Shown one piece after another: positions 35,340 through 43,809 of a stretch of 60,036 nt of DNA (the stretch's first letter is position 1; each line of letters begins with the position of its first letter). The stretch comes from Chloroflexota bacterium. Lineage in GTDB: Bacteria; Chloroflexota; Anaerolineae; Anaerolineales; Villigracilaceae. The stretch spans positions 1 to 60,036 of the forward strand of contig JAKAKJ010000018.1 of assembly GCA_021824575.1 (NCBI GenBank), read 5' to 3'. Position numbers and translations under genes: made by a program. The notes under the pieces were generated by a model. The model was not told where the DNA came from. It ran no database searches and was given only the letters and a program-made list of their open reading frames with translations.

Positions 35340-38339
35340 ATGAATCTCCAATTGAAAATCAATTCTGTCTTGCATGAAATCGAAGCTGCGCCTGGCGAAA
35401 CTCTTTTTTCCGTCATCCGCCGACTCGGTTACTATGGAATCAAATTTGGCGACGAAAGTGGTTTAACCGGAGCCGACACCGTTTTGCTCGACGGCAAACC
35501 GGTCAACGCGGGATCGCTGCTGGCCGCACAAGCTGAAGGTCATAACATTGTCACGATTGAAGCGCTCGGCGAACATCCCGACCAGGGTTGGAAGAAAACC
35601 GAGGGCTTGCATCCGCTTCAACAAGCTTTCGTTGAATCAGGCGCGATCCAATGCGGATATTGCACGCCCGCGCAAATCCTCGCCGCGAAAACGTTACTCG
35701 ACAAAAATCCGAATCCAACTGAAGAGGAAGTTCGCGAAGCGATCTCTGGCGTGTTGTGTCGTTGCACAGGATATCTAAAACCTGTTCAGGCAGTTTTGCG
35801 CGCGGCAGCCATTATGCGCGGCGACGAACCCGTCAACTGGGATTCGGTTAATTGGGATTTTGGGAATCCGCCAGAATCAAATCCTGAAACTTCGGAATCG
35901 CCAAGCGATCAATTTGCTAACATCTTGACCAAGCCAAAGGTTGTTGTCACGCCGCAGACGCAAGCGTGGAACGTTGTCGGCAAACCCGAAAAGAAGGTGG
36001 ATGCTGTCAAACTTGTCCAAGGCAAACCGGCTTTCACGGCAGACATCGAAAAGCGCGCCATGTTGGTTGCAAAAGTTTTGCACAGCCCATATGCACACGC
36101 ACGCATCAAAAAGATTGACACGAGCAAAGCCAAAGCATTGCCCGGTGTTGCCGCCGTGCTGACATGGCAGGATATCCCGCGCGTCGTTTGGTCCACCGCC
36201 GGGCAGTCGGATCCGATACCAGGGCCGCTTGACACATTCTCGCTGGATAACAAAGTGCGCTTCGTTGGCGACCGCGTGGCATTCGTCGCGGCGGAAACGG
36301 TGGAGATCGCTGAAAAAGCGCTAAGCCTGATCGAGGTCGAGTATGAACCGTTGCCCGCGATTCTGGATTCATCCGAGGCGATGAAGCCGGGCGCGATACG
36401 AATCCATGACGAGCCGGAATATGTCAACTTTGCGGATTCAGATCCAAGCCGGAACCTCGCCGCCAAAATCCGCATTGACATCGGCAACGTTGAAAAAGGA
36501 TTCAAAGCCGCGGATCAAATTTTCGAAGCTGAATACGAAGTGCCGAAAGTCCAGCAGGTTTCGATCGAGCCGCATGTGGTTGTGACATATTGGGATGAAG
36601 ATGACCGGCTCGTGATTCGTACTTCGACGCAAGTTCCGTTCCACGTGCGACGCATGCTCGCACCCGTTTTGGATTTGCCCGTCAAACGAATCCGCGTCAT
36701 CAAACCGCGCATCGGCGGCGGCTTCGGCGGCAAGCAGGAGGTGCTGATCGAAGATGTTGCCGCTCATTTGACGATTGCCACCAAGCGGCCGGTGATTTAC
36801 GAATATACGCGCGAAGAAGAATTCATCGCAGCGCGCTCGCGGCATCCGATGAAGATCAAGATGAGAACCGGTGTAAGAAAAGATGGAACGATCACGGCCA
36901 ACGAAATGTATGCGTTGTCTGATACCGGCGCGTACGGCTGTCACGCGCTGACTGTCACAGGAAACACCGGGCACAAATCCATGGCTTTATACGTTGGCGA
37001 CGGCGAATATCGCAAATCGCCAAATATTCGTTTTTACGCCGATATTGTTTACACCAACACGCCTCCCGCGGGCGCGTTCCGCGGTTACGGCGTGCCGCAA
37101 GGTTATTGGCCCGTCGAGCGCCACATGGAAAAGATCGCGCGGGCGATGGGATTTGATCCGATTGAGTTCCGATTGAAGAACACGATTCACGCCGGTGAAT
37201 ATCATCCATTCTCGACCGCGTGGAATGAAGGCCGCGAACCGCGACCAGAGATCATTCACACGGTCGGCCTCGAGCAATGCGTGGCGCAGGGCAAGGCCGC
37301 GATTGGGTGGGATGATAAATACGGAAATGAGAAATGGCATTCTTTCCTCCCGTCTTCTTTCGATGAAAAGAAAGAGGAAAAGATGAAAGAAGAACGATAC
37401 CGAAAAGGCATCGGCGTCGCGCTTGTCATGCAAGGCACGGCGATTCCCTATTTGGATATGGGCGGCGCCTCGGTCAAGATGAACGACGACGGCTCGTTCA
37501 ATCTGCAAGTCGGTGCGACGGATTTGGGCACCGGGTCGGACACGGTCATCGCACAGATGGTGGCGGAAGTACTCGGCGTTCCGCTCGACGACATCATCAC
37601 ATACTCGTCCGACACAGACTTCACGCCGTTCGATAAAGGCGCATACGCATCCTCAACAACTTACATCTCCGGCGCAGCGGCGGTCAAAGCCGCCGAGATG
37701 GCCGCGGAACGAATCAAAATCCGCGCGGCAAAGATGCTGGGCGAAAGCGACCATTCCAAGATTCGATTATTCGATAAACAGGCACATGCGCCAAATGGAA
37801 AATCTGTATCGCTTGCTGAAATTGCCTTGGATACTTTGCATCGCAACGATCAGGAACAGATCACGGGCGTTGGCTCATACGTATCACCGTCATCGCCGCC
37901 GCCATTTGCCGCGCAATTTGCCGAAGTCACCGTGGATTCGGAGACTGGAGTAGTCACGGTTGATAAACTTGTCATGGCCGTTGACTCGGGCGTGATCGTG
38001 AATCCGTTGACTGCATCTGGTCAAATCGAAGGCGGCATGACTCAGGCTTTGGGGTATGCGGTCTGCGAGGAAATGCGCTACGATGAAAAAGGCAGCGCCA
38101 TCGAACGCGACCTCGATCATTATCACATCTTCCGCGCGGACGAGATGCCCGAACTTGAAACCATCTTTGTGGAAACGTTCGAGCCGAGTCATCCATTCGG
38201 AGTCAAAGCCGTAGCGGAAATCCCGATGGACGGCGTCGCGCCCGCGGTTGGGAATGCTGTTCTGGATGCTGTTGGAGTGAACATTGACGACAATCCAATC
38301 ACGCCTGAAAAAGTTTGGAAGGCCCTGAAAGCGAAATAA
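35340..38339 (+). CDS. Fused FeS-molybdopterin hydroxylase, XdhD-like, with one FeS cluster lost
   Basis: A 999-aa xanthine-dehydrogenase-family protein: N-terminal ferredoxin-type domain (~1-80), helical [2Fe-2S] domain (~85-165) and molybdopterin domains (~210-999). The helical cluster is intact (C105, C108 in QCGYC; C140, C142 in LCRC). In the ferredoxin domain, which aligns without gaps, all four ligands are gone: D38, T43, D46 and G58 stand where Cys is normal. The Mo part has RIGGGFGGKQEVL (~457), GAFRGYG and the catalytic Glu960 in AVAEIPMDG. AGGAG precedes the ATG. Fusion of FeS and Mo parts plus the degenerate first domain recall E. coli XdhD. It probably hydroxylates a purine-like ring with electrons passing to the FAD subunit. 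Confidence 0.85.
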   Translation: MNLQLKINSVLHEIEAAPGETLFSVIRRLGYYGIKFGDESGLTGADTVLLDGKPVNAGSLLAAQAEGHNIVTIEALGEHPDQGWKKTEGLHPLQQAFVESGAIQCGYCTPAQILAAKTLLDKNPNPTEEEVREAISGVLCRCTGYLKPVQAVLRAAAIMRGDEPVNWDSVNWDFGNPPESNPETSESPSDQFANILTKPKVVVTPQTQAWNVVGKPEKKVDAVKLVQGKPAFTADIEKRAMLVAKVLHSPYAHARIKKIDTSKAKALPGVAAVLTWQDIPRVVWSTAGQSDPIPGPLDTFSLDNKVRFVGDRVAFVAAETVEIAEKALSLIEVEYEPLPAILDSSEAMKPGAIRIHDEPEYVNFADSDPSRNLAAKIRIDIGNVEKGFKAADQIFEAEYEVPKVQQVSIEPHVVVTYWDEDDRLVIRTSTQVPFHVRRMLAPVLDLPVKRIRVIKPRIGGGFGGKQEVLIEDVAAHLTIATKRPVIYEYTREEEFIAARSRHPMKIKMRTGVRKDGTITANEMYALSDTGAYGCHALTVTGNTGHKSMALYVGDGEYRKSPNIRFYADIVYTNTPPAGAFRGYGVPQGYWPVERHMEKIARAMGFDPIEFRLKNTIHAGEYHPFSTAWNEGREPRPEIIHTVGLEQCVAQGKAAIGWDDKYGNEKWHSFLPSSFDEKKEEKMKEERYRKGIGVALVMQGTAIPYLDMGGASVKMNDDGSFNLQVGATDLGTGSDTVIAQMVAEVLGVPLDDIITYSSDTDFTPFDKGAYASSTTYISGAAAVKAAEMAAERIKIRAAKMLGESDHSKIRLFDKQAHAPNGKSVSLAEIALDTLHRNDQEQITGVGSYVSPSSPPPFAAQFAEVTVDSETGVVTVDKLVMAVDSGVIVNPLTASGQIEGGMTQALGYAVCEEMRYDEKGSAIERDLDHYHIFRADEMPELETIFVETFEPSHPFGVKAVAEIPMDGVAPAVGNAVLDAVGVNIDDNPITPEKVWKALKAK

Positions 38340-38374
38340 ATTTAAAGACCGGGAGTAGACAACATCAGAAACGC

Positions 38375-38441
38375 AATGTCATTCTCCCGAAGGACATCGG
38401 GATGATGTGAGCGACCACAGGGAGCAAAGAGTCCCACGTTC
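38375..38441. repeat. Degenerate intergenic repeat segment
   Basis: Non-coding stretch with GTCATTCTCCCGAAGGACAT and GAGCGACCACAGGGAGCAAA, of the GTCATTCTGAGCG-type dispersed repeat pattern, containing a small CCCGA/TCGGG hairpin (38386-38401). Recognition is by pattern only. Confidence 0.3.
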
Positions 38442-38466
38442 ATGCCTTGCAAGATAGGCACTCCCC

Positions 38467-38501
38467 AAAGACCTGACGAGTTTTGATTCGTCAGGTCTTT
38501 T
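38467..38501 (+). terminator. Intrinsic terminator after the molybdenum hydroxylase gene
   Basis: AAAGACCTGACGA (38467-38479) and TCGTCAGGTCTTT (38488-38500) form a perfect 13-bp stem with an 8-nt loop; the right arm ends in TTTT. It separates the hydroxylase from the DHH-type gene. Confidence 0.75.
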
Positions 38502-38503
38502 GA

Positions 38504-38509
38504 TACAAT
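38504..38509 (+). promoter_or_regulatory. -10 element of a probably leaderless transcript
   Basis: TACAAT is followed after 6 nt by the ATG at 38516, with no ribosome site between. The spacing is identical to that at the symmetric promoter at 20461. Confidence 0.5.
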
Positions 38510-38515
38510 ATCACT

Positions 38516-39859
38516 ATGCAAGATCAAATCTTTATCATCGGTCACGTCAACCCCGATACCGACGCAATTGCTTCAGCGCTGGGCTATGCCTGGCTTTTGC
38601 GCGAGCGCGATAAAGCTCCAGCAGTGGCCGCGCGTGCAGGCGCGATCAACCCGCAAACATCGTGGGTCTTGAAGCGTCTGGAGCTCGAGCCGCCAATTCT
38701 CCTCACAGACGCGTCGCCGCGCTTCGAATCCATCATGCAGCGACTTGATACCATCCGGCCCGAAAGCCAGCTTGGCGCCGCATGGGCGCTGGCGTCACGC
38801 ACAGGCGGAATCGCGCCCGTGGTCAACGAGGACGGCAAACCGTACGGGCTTATCAACGGCTTGAGTCTTTTCAAATATTTCACAGAGACGCTTGGCCCGC
38901 GCCCCGGCGATGCGACCGTGCGCGAGATGATGTCGGTCAGCTGCCGCGAGGCCGCCGATACCACCGTCCCAAAATATGCGGCCAATGCGAAGATCCGCGA
39001 TTCGCTCAACAAAATTTTACGCGATGAATACAACGATTACTGGGTTGTTGATGAAAGCGGACATTATCTCGGCATCGCACACCAGCGCGAAGCGCTCAGC
39101 CCGCCGCGCTTGAAAATTATTCTTGTGGATCACAATGAACCGCGCCAGGCCATCGCCGCGCTCGACGAAGCAGATTTGCTCGAGATTCTCGATCATCACC
39201 GGCTTGGCAATTCATCCACGCATCAGCCAATTCGATTCACAGTGGATGTCGTGGGTTCGACATCCACACTCGTTTCAGAATTGACTGCTGAAGCCGGACT
39301 CTCCATGCCGCCCGCGTTAGCTGGCGCGCTTCTCGCGGGACTTCTATCGGATACCCTTATTTTGACTTCTCCCACCACGACAATGCGCGACAAAGACGCC
39401 GCGCAGCGATTAGCGCGCTGGGCGTTCGTTGGCGGAAGTCCGCTCGAAGGCGAGACGATTGAATCGTATGGCAAAGCGGTTTTAGCCGCGGGCGCGGGAC
39501 TCTCGAACCGCGATCCGAAAGACGTGGTCAGCACCGACATCAAATCCTATGAAGCAGGCGGATTCAAATTCGCGGTGGCGCAGGCTGAAGTCACCGACTT
39601 GCTGCAATTGACCGAACACCTAAAACCAATCTATTCCGCCCTCGACAGTCTGCGCGACAAGCGCGGCCTCGACTTTGCCATGCTGCTCATCACCGACATC
39701 GTCGGCGGTTCGAGCCGGTTGCTTTTGTCCGGCAGTGCTCCGCCAATTCTGGACGATCTCCCCTACCTGCCTTTACCTGACGGCACTCGCGATGCACCCG
39801 GGGTTGTTTCAAGAAAGAAACAATTGTTGCCGGTTGTGCTTGGATTATTGGAGAGATAA
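38516..39859 (+). CDS. DHH-family manganese-dependent inorganic pyrophosphatase with CBS domains
   Basis: A 447-aa family II pyrophosphatase-like protein. The DHH domain has IGHVNPDTDAIASALGYAW (residues 8-26), VDHNEP (~205) and LDHHRLG (~229); the C-terminal DHHA2 domain follows from ~290, with the SRKKQ substrate-binding signature at the end (Arg-Lys-Lys). Between the first motif and DHH is a region (~70-190) that reads as a CBS pair, as in nucleotide-regulated family II PPases. It would hydrolyse PPi to phosphate, with AMP/ADP-type control through the CBS domains. The start is apparently leaderless. Confidence 0.85.
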   Translation: MQDQIFIIGHVNPDTDAIASALGYAWLLRERDKAPAVAARAGAINPQTSWVLKRLELEPPILLTDASPRFESIMQRLDTIRPESQLGAAWALASRTGGIAPVVNEDGKPYGLINGLSLFKYFTETLGPRPGDATVREMMSVSCREAADTTVPKYAANAKIRDSLNKILRDEYNDYWVVDESGHYLGIAHQREALSPPRLKIILVDHNEPRQAIAALDEADLLEILDHHRLGNSSTHQPIRFTVDVVGSTSTLVSELTAEAGLSMPPALAGALLAGLLSDTLILTSPTTTMRDKDAAQRLARWAFVGGSPLEGETIESYGKAVLAAGAGLSNRDPKDVVSTDIKSYEAGGFKFAVAQAEVTDLLQLTEHLKPIYSALDSLRDKRGLDFAMLLITDIVGGSSRLLLSGSAPPILDDLPYLPLPDGTRDAPGVVSRKKQLLPVVLGLLER

Positions 39860-39892
39860 TTTCACAAGCACAAAGAAGCTGGAGAATGCAAA

Positions 39893-40462
39893 ATGAAAAA
39901 CAACGGCCAATTGAAATATCTGGCTCTTGTCATGATTCTGGCAGGAACATTGACCGCCTGTGCAAACAAACCTGTCTCCACAACGCAACTCGCGGAGAAT
40001 CCTCAAGTAGCCGCCATTAATAATTTTCGTGCAGTATTGGGTTTGCCTAATCTGCCTTTGGAATCAACGGGCATGGATCACATGGCAAATTCACCCAGCG
40101 GCGACCTGCCTGTCGCATTGTATGCGGACAGCCAGGGACGAAAATTCTCAGTCGAGCCGATCACGAACACCGTAGTCGAGATGGACGCAAGAGCTTTGTT
40201 GGCTTCGATCCCAACGAACGCGCTGGTCTTGCCAGCAGATGAACTTAAAGCAAGAGCGCTGAAAATTGCAAACACAATAACGCCGGGTTTTGATTCTTTG
40301 CTTCCAAATCTGAATGACAATAGCGGGAACAAAGGCGACAATTATTTTTTCGATTGGAGAAAACCAATGGAGCCGGGCAAAATGATGCCTGCCTTCCTCC
40401 AAATCGGTATTCATACAAGCGGCTTGATCTTCGCCTACTACAACACTTTATCGCTTAAATAA
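39893..40462 (+). CDS. Lipoprotein of unknown function
   Basis: A 189-aa exported protein with a signal peptide ending in the lipobox LTAC (~20-23) and a ribosome site GGAG 8 nt before the ATG. The mature part has no motif I recognise; it contains a cluster TGMDHMANSPSGDLP with His and Met residues and a C-terminal segment rich in Asp/Asn (LNDNSGNKGDN). It lies between the pyrophosphatase and beta-propeller genes on the same strand. Function unknown. Confidence 0.7.
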   Translation: MKNNGQLKYLALVMILAGTLTACANKPVSTTQLAENPQVAAINNFRAVLGLPNLPLESTGMDHMANSPSGDLPVALYADSQGRKFSVEPITNTVVEMDARALLASIPTNALVLPADELKARALKIANTITPGFDSLLPNLNDNSGNKGDNYFFDWRKPMEPGKMMPAFLQIGIHTSGLIFAYYNTLSLK

Positions 40463-40548
40463 CACAATGTAACCATGTTATGATTCGGGGGCGCAGATAA
40501 ATCAAGAATCTGCTGCAATCCTTACCGCATGAACCAAAAGGGTTTGTC

Positions 40549-41589
40549 ATGCCGCCCGTCTTGGATGGAAAATACACATCCGGCAAGCATAAGGGATATT
40601 TATTTCGCGAGAAGCGCCGCCCGCCCTTTCTGCCAATCAGCTTGATCATCCTGGCGCTCATCATTCTCGCGTTCTCGCTGATTAATCCCATCGAGCAAAT
40701 TACCAACATCAACCCGCAGAACATCACCGTACCGCCGCCGACAGCTACTGCCACACCTCTGCCGCGCCCAACCGATGTTCACGGCGGCCATATCGTCTTC
40801 ACCTGTACGCGCGGCAGCAATAACCAAATCTGTATAATCAACGCAGACGGCACAGGCTTCCGTCAATTGACGAACGATACAACCAATTCATATTATCCGG
40901 CGCTGTCACCTGACGGCAGCACCGTCGTGTACGCGGCAAATCACAACGGCAGTTTCGATCTGTTCGAGCTGGATTTGGCGACATTAAAAATAAGCCAATT
41001 GACCTATTACATCGGCAATGTTGTGTCACCGAGTTTTTCGCCAGACGGAAAACAAATCGTCTTTGTCAACCGCGTCGGAGACGCGCCGTCCGCATTGTGG
41101 CTGATGGACAAGTCGGGACGAAATCCACACCAACTTTATGCGGGGCCGAAGGATATTGTCAGCGCGGCCTGGTCGCCGGATGGTCGCACCATTGCATTCG
41201 CAATGGCTGTTGACGCCCAATTTGCTTATCAAATTTTTCTGCTCGATGTCAAGAATCCAAACTCCGCGCAGCAAATCACACAAGGCAGGTCAGACATCGG
41301 CGGAAGCCTCGCCTGGTCGCCGGACGGCAAAAGTCTTCTGATCTTTGCCGGACCTGTGGACGGGCGCCGAATCTTTCGCCTCGATCTCACGAACGGCGCG
41401 GTCACTCAACTGACATTCGACGGCAACAGCGCTTCGGCATTTTATTCGCCCGACGCCCAGTACATTGTTTACAATTCCATTCGCAACAGCACCGACGCCA
41501 ATCTTTATATTATGCGCGCGGACGGTCACAGCACGCGCCAGTTGACCAAAGATTCTGAACCCGATTGGCAGCCCGAATGGGGATGGTAA
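40549..41589 (+). CDS. TolB-like beta-propeller membrane protein
   Basis: A 346-aa protein with a basic N-terminus, a single helix (~34-52, LIILALIILAFSLI), a Thr/Pro-rich linker and about five to six WD40/PD40 blades, each with SPDG plus an I-F/Y-V strand (ALSPDGSTVVYAANHNG; SFSPDGKQIVFVN; AWSPDGRTIAFAMA; AWSPDGKSLLIFA; YSPDAQYIVYNS). The propeller would be outside the membrane. Such proteins usually act as scaffolds or binding proteins. No partner is evident; the start has AAAGGG as ribosome site. Confidence 0.8.
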   Translation: MPPVLDGKYTSGKHKGYLFREKRRPPFLPISLIILALIILAFSLINPIEQITNINPQNITVPPPTATATPLPRPTDVHGGHIVFTCTRGSNNQICIINADGTGFRQLTNDTTNSYYPALSPDGSTVVYAANHNGSFDLFELDLATLKISQLTYYIGNVVSPSFSPDGKQIVFVNRVGDAPSALWLMDKSGRNPHQLYAGPKDIVSAAWSPDGRTIAFAMAVDAQFAYQIFLLDVKNPNSAQQITQGRSDIGGSLAWSPDGKSLLIFAGPVDGRRIFRLDLTNGAVTQLTFDGNSASAFYSPDAQYIVYNSIRNSTDANLYIMRADGHSTRQLTKDSEPDWQPEWGW

Positions 41590-41591
41590 TG

Positions 41592-41682
41592 ATCGCACTG
41601 AGCGAAGCGGCACTTTTAGCGCTGCGAAGTCAAAGCATCATATCAAGCGCGCTTCGACTTCGTTCGTACCGCTCAGCGCGAT
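41592..41682. repeat. Long imperfect intergenic palindrome
   Basis: ATCGCACTGAGCGAAG at the left is mirrored by the right end CGCTCAGCGCGAT, and GCGAAGTCAAAGC by GCTTCGACTTCG. The 91-nt segment can fold into an extended hairpin right after the beta-propeller stop. The CTGAGCGAAGTCGAAG type of sequence is a dispersed bacterial intergenic repeat. Confidence 0.5.
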
Positions 41683-41719
41683 AAAGATGAAAATCGGATA
41701 AAATCATCACAGAGAAAAC

Positions 41720-42511
41720 ATGGACGCAATCTATCAGGCATTGGCTGAAATCGAAAAGAATAATGACAGCGCCGCGCTATGCACCGTTGTAAAAAGTGAA
41801 GGCTCGACGCCGCGGCATGTGGGCAGCAAGATGCTTGTTTATCCCGACGGAAAATTCATCGGCACCGTTGGCGGCGGCGACCTTGAGCATCGCGTTATGG
41901 ATGAAGCAAGGACGGCAATCTCTGAAGGCAAACCGCGCCTTCTTCATTACAACATGTCAGATCCGTCACGCGGCGACCCCGGCGTATGCGGCGGTCAGGT
42001 GGAGGTGTTTGTGGAACCAATTCTTCCGGCCCCGTCAGTCGTTGTCGTCGGTGCGGGGCACGTTGGCAAAGCAGTCGCTCATCTCGCGAAATGGCTCGGA
42101 TTCAGCGTCGCCGTCAGCGATGACAGAGTCGAATTCTGCAATCCACAAACCGTCCCGGACGCCGACGCGTATTACCCTGTCGCGATGGAAGAACTACCCA
42201 GCCAATTCAAGGTCAACAGGCGAACGTTCTTTGTTCTGACCACGCGCGGCTCATCCGTTGACGCGGTGGGACTCGGCCCATTGCTCGATTCGCCCGCGGC
42301 GTACATCGGCGTGATCGGGTCAAAACGCCGTTGGGCAACCACGGTCAAGGAACTGAAAGCCCGCGGCGTGCCCGAGGAAAAAATCGCCCGCGTTCACTCA
42401 CCGATGGGACTCGAATTGCAGGCCGAAACGCCCGAGGAGATCGCGGTCAGCATCATGGCGGAAATCCTGATGATCCGCGACAAAGGCAGCGGGAAGCCGA
42501 TGAAAGGATAA
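41720..42511 (+). CDS. xdhC: XdhC/CoxI-family molybdenum hydroxylase maturation protein
   Basis: A 263-aa protein with an N-terminal XdhC domain (GSTPRHVGSKMLV, GTVGGGDLEHRV near residues 30-60) and a Rossmann-fold C-terminal domain (VVVVGAGHVGKAVAHLAKW, ~107; YIGVIGSKRR, ~198; RVHSPMGLELQAETPEEIA at the end). Members bind molybdenum cofactor and help insert its sulfurated form into xanthine-dehydrogenase-type enzymes. The natural client is the hydroxylase at 35340-38339, 3.4 kb upstream. The promoter region carries TAAAAT at 41699. Confidence 0.88.
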   Translation: MDAIYQALAEIEKNNDSAALCTVVKSEGSTPRHVGSKMLVYPDGKFIGTVGGGDLEHRVMDEARTAISEGKPRLLHYNMSDPSRGDPGVCGGQVEVFVEPILPAPSVVVVGAGHVGKAVAHLAKWLGFSVAVSDDRVEFCNPQTVPDADAYYPVAMEELPSQFKVNRRTFFVLTTRGSSVDAVGLGPLLDSPAAYIGVIGSKRRWATTVKELKARGVPEEKIARVHSPMGLELQAETPEEIAVSIMAEILMIRDKGSGKPMKG

Positions 42512-42527
42512 CCAAACCGTGAGAGAG

Positions 42528-42597
42528 GAGATGGCTTCGGGAAATCCTTCAACTTTGCCATGCTCTGCCCAGGGCGCTCTCGCAACGACGAGCCGGG
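42528..42597. repeat. Degenerate intergenic repeat segment
   Basis: Reads GAGATGGCTTCGGGAAATCC then GGGCGCTCTCGCAACGACG, the pattern of the dispersed GAGATTGCTTCG...CTCGCAATGACG repeat found between genes of many bacteria. Recognised by pattern only; no coding potential seen. Confidence 0.35.
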
Positions 42598-42629
42598 TTA
42601 TCCGTATAAGAATAAGACAAATGGGTTGC

Positions 42630-42658
42630 TTGTCCTGACAAAGCCCATGGACTATAAT
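42630..42658 (+). promoter_or_regulatory. Sigma-70-type promoter of the SPFH gene
   Basis: TTGTCC (42630-42635) and TATAAT (42653-42658) are separated by 17 nt; the ribosome site AAAGGAG follows and the gene starts at 42691. Confidence 0.65.
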
Positions 42659-42690
42659 TTGTTATAGATCATTCAAAGGAGTGAGAAAAA

Positions 42691-43746
42691 ATGGCCAGAA
42701 TTTTTGATGTCATTGAATATCCAAATGAAATGACCGATGAGCTTGTCCATCGTTTCCCTGATGACAGTTCGATTGGCGATTACCGCATTGGCTCGCAGGT
42801 GATCGTGCGCGAAGCACAGTCAGCAGTCTTCTTCCGCGACGGGAATGCGCTGGATGTTTTCAAGGCCGGACGCCATACCATCACGACCGCCAACGTACCA
42901 CTGCTGATCAACTGGATTGGCAAGGCATTTAACGATCGGACGCCCTTCCCCGCCGAAGTGTATTTCGTCTCAATGAAGGAATGGGCCAACAAAAAATGGG
43001 GTACGCCGCAACCGATCATCGTCCGAAATCCTGGCATGGGACTCGGCGTAGCGCTCCTGCAAGGTTTCGGTACATATTCATTCCAGATCACCGATCCGCA
43101 GATGTTCGTGACCAAGATCGTCGGCACGCAGGGAACCTTCCGCACATCCGACATTGAAGATCGTCTTCGCACGATGCTGTTATCCAAACTGCAGGACATC
43201 CTCGGCGAGACGGGCGCGAAGCATTCCGTCCCGGAAATGATCGGACTCACCGAAGAGATCGGCGCAGGCGTCCGAGCGAAAGCGCAGGACGATTTTGCCG
43301 CGCTCGGCATGATGCTCAAGACATTCTATGTCGGCAACTTGAAGCCATCTGACAAGTCTGCTCAGGAATTGCGTGACATGGGCATGCTCGATATGGCAAC
43401 ATATACCCAGCTGCAAGCGGCAGATGCCATGCGCGACGCGGCATCCAATCCGAGCGGCGGTGCGGGCCTGACGGCTGGCATCGGTGCTGGAATGGGCATC
43501 GGCAATTTGATGGGACAGGCGCTTCAAGGCGGGATGCAGAATACCGCGCAAGGCGGAACGGCTCCGAAACCTTCCGGCGGCGGAGAAATGCCCGAGGTGA
43601 TGACCCCGTCCGAAGCGGCTGGCTTCTTGAAAGTTTCCGAGGAAGATGTGATGGCAGCCATTCAGGATGGTTCGCTGAAAGCCAAGAAACTTGGCAACGC
43701 GTATCGCATCAGCAAAGAAGCCGTCGAAGAATTTTTGAAGAGTTGA
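42691..43746 (+). CDS. SPFH-domain protein with C-terminal excisionase-type HTH
   Basis: A 351-aa protein. Residues ~20-230 are an SPFH/band-7-like domain of the virion-core/YdjI type (GSQVIVREAQSAVFFRDG, FGTYSFQITDP). A Gly/Met-rich stretch (~255-290) follows. The last ~47 residues (TPSEAAGFLKVSEEDVMAAI then KKLGNAYRISKEAVEEFL) form a winged helix-turn-helix of the excisionase/MerR type. Relatives commonly end in a zinc ribbon instead. There is no membrane helix. The gene has its own promoter and a strong terminator and is monocistronic. Role unknown; the tail suggests binding of DNA or of a partner protein. Confidence 0.78.
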   Translation: MARIFDVIEYPNEMTDELVHRFPDDSSIGDYRIGSQVIVREAQSAVFFRDGNALDVFKAGRHTITTANVPLLINWIGKAFNDRTPFPAEVYFVSMKEWANKKWGTPQPIIVRNPGMGLGVALLQGFGTYSFQITDPQMFVTKIVGTQGTFRTSDIEDRLRTMLLSKLQDILGETGAKHSVPEMIGLTEEIGAGVRAKAQDDFAALGMMLKTFYVGNLKPSDKSAQELRDMGMLDMATYTQLQAADAMRDAASNPSGGAGLTAGIGAGMGIGNLMGQALQGGMQNTAQGGTAPKPSGGGEMPEVMTPSEAAGFLKVSEEDVMAAIQDGSLKAKKLGNAYRISKEAVEEFLKS

Positions 43747-43761
43747 GAAATTTAAAACATT

Positions 43762-43794
43762 GTAGGGGCACAGCGACGCTGTGCCCCTACTTTT
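43762..43794. terminator. Bidirectional intrinsic terminator
   Basis: GTAGGGGCACAGCG and CGCTGTGCCCCTAC form a 14-bp perfect stem (43762-43790) followed by TTTTATTT. It lies between the convergent SPFH and NAD(P)HX-repair genes. The GTAGGGGC...GCCCCTAC type also occurs as a dispersed repeat in bacteria. Confidence 0.8.
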
Positions 43795-43809
43795 ATTTAA
43801 TTTTGTTCT

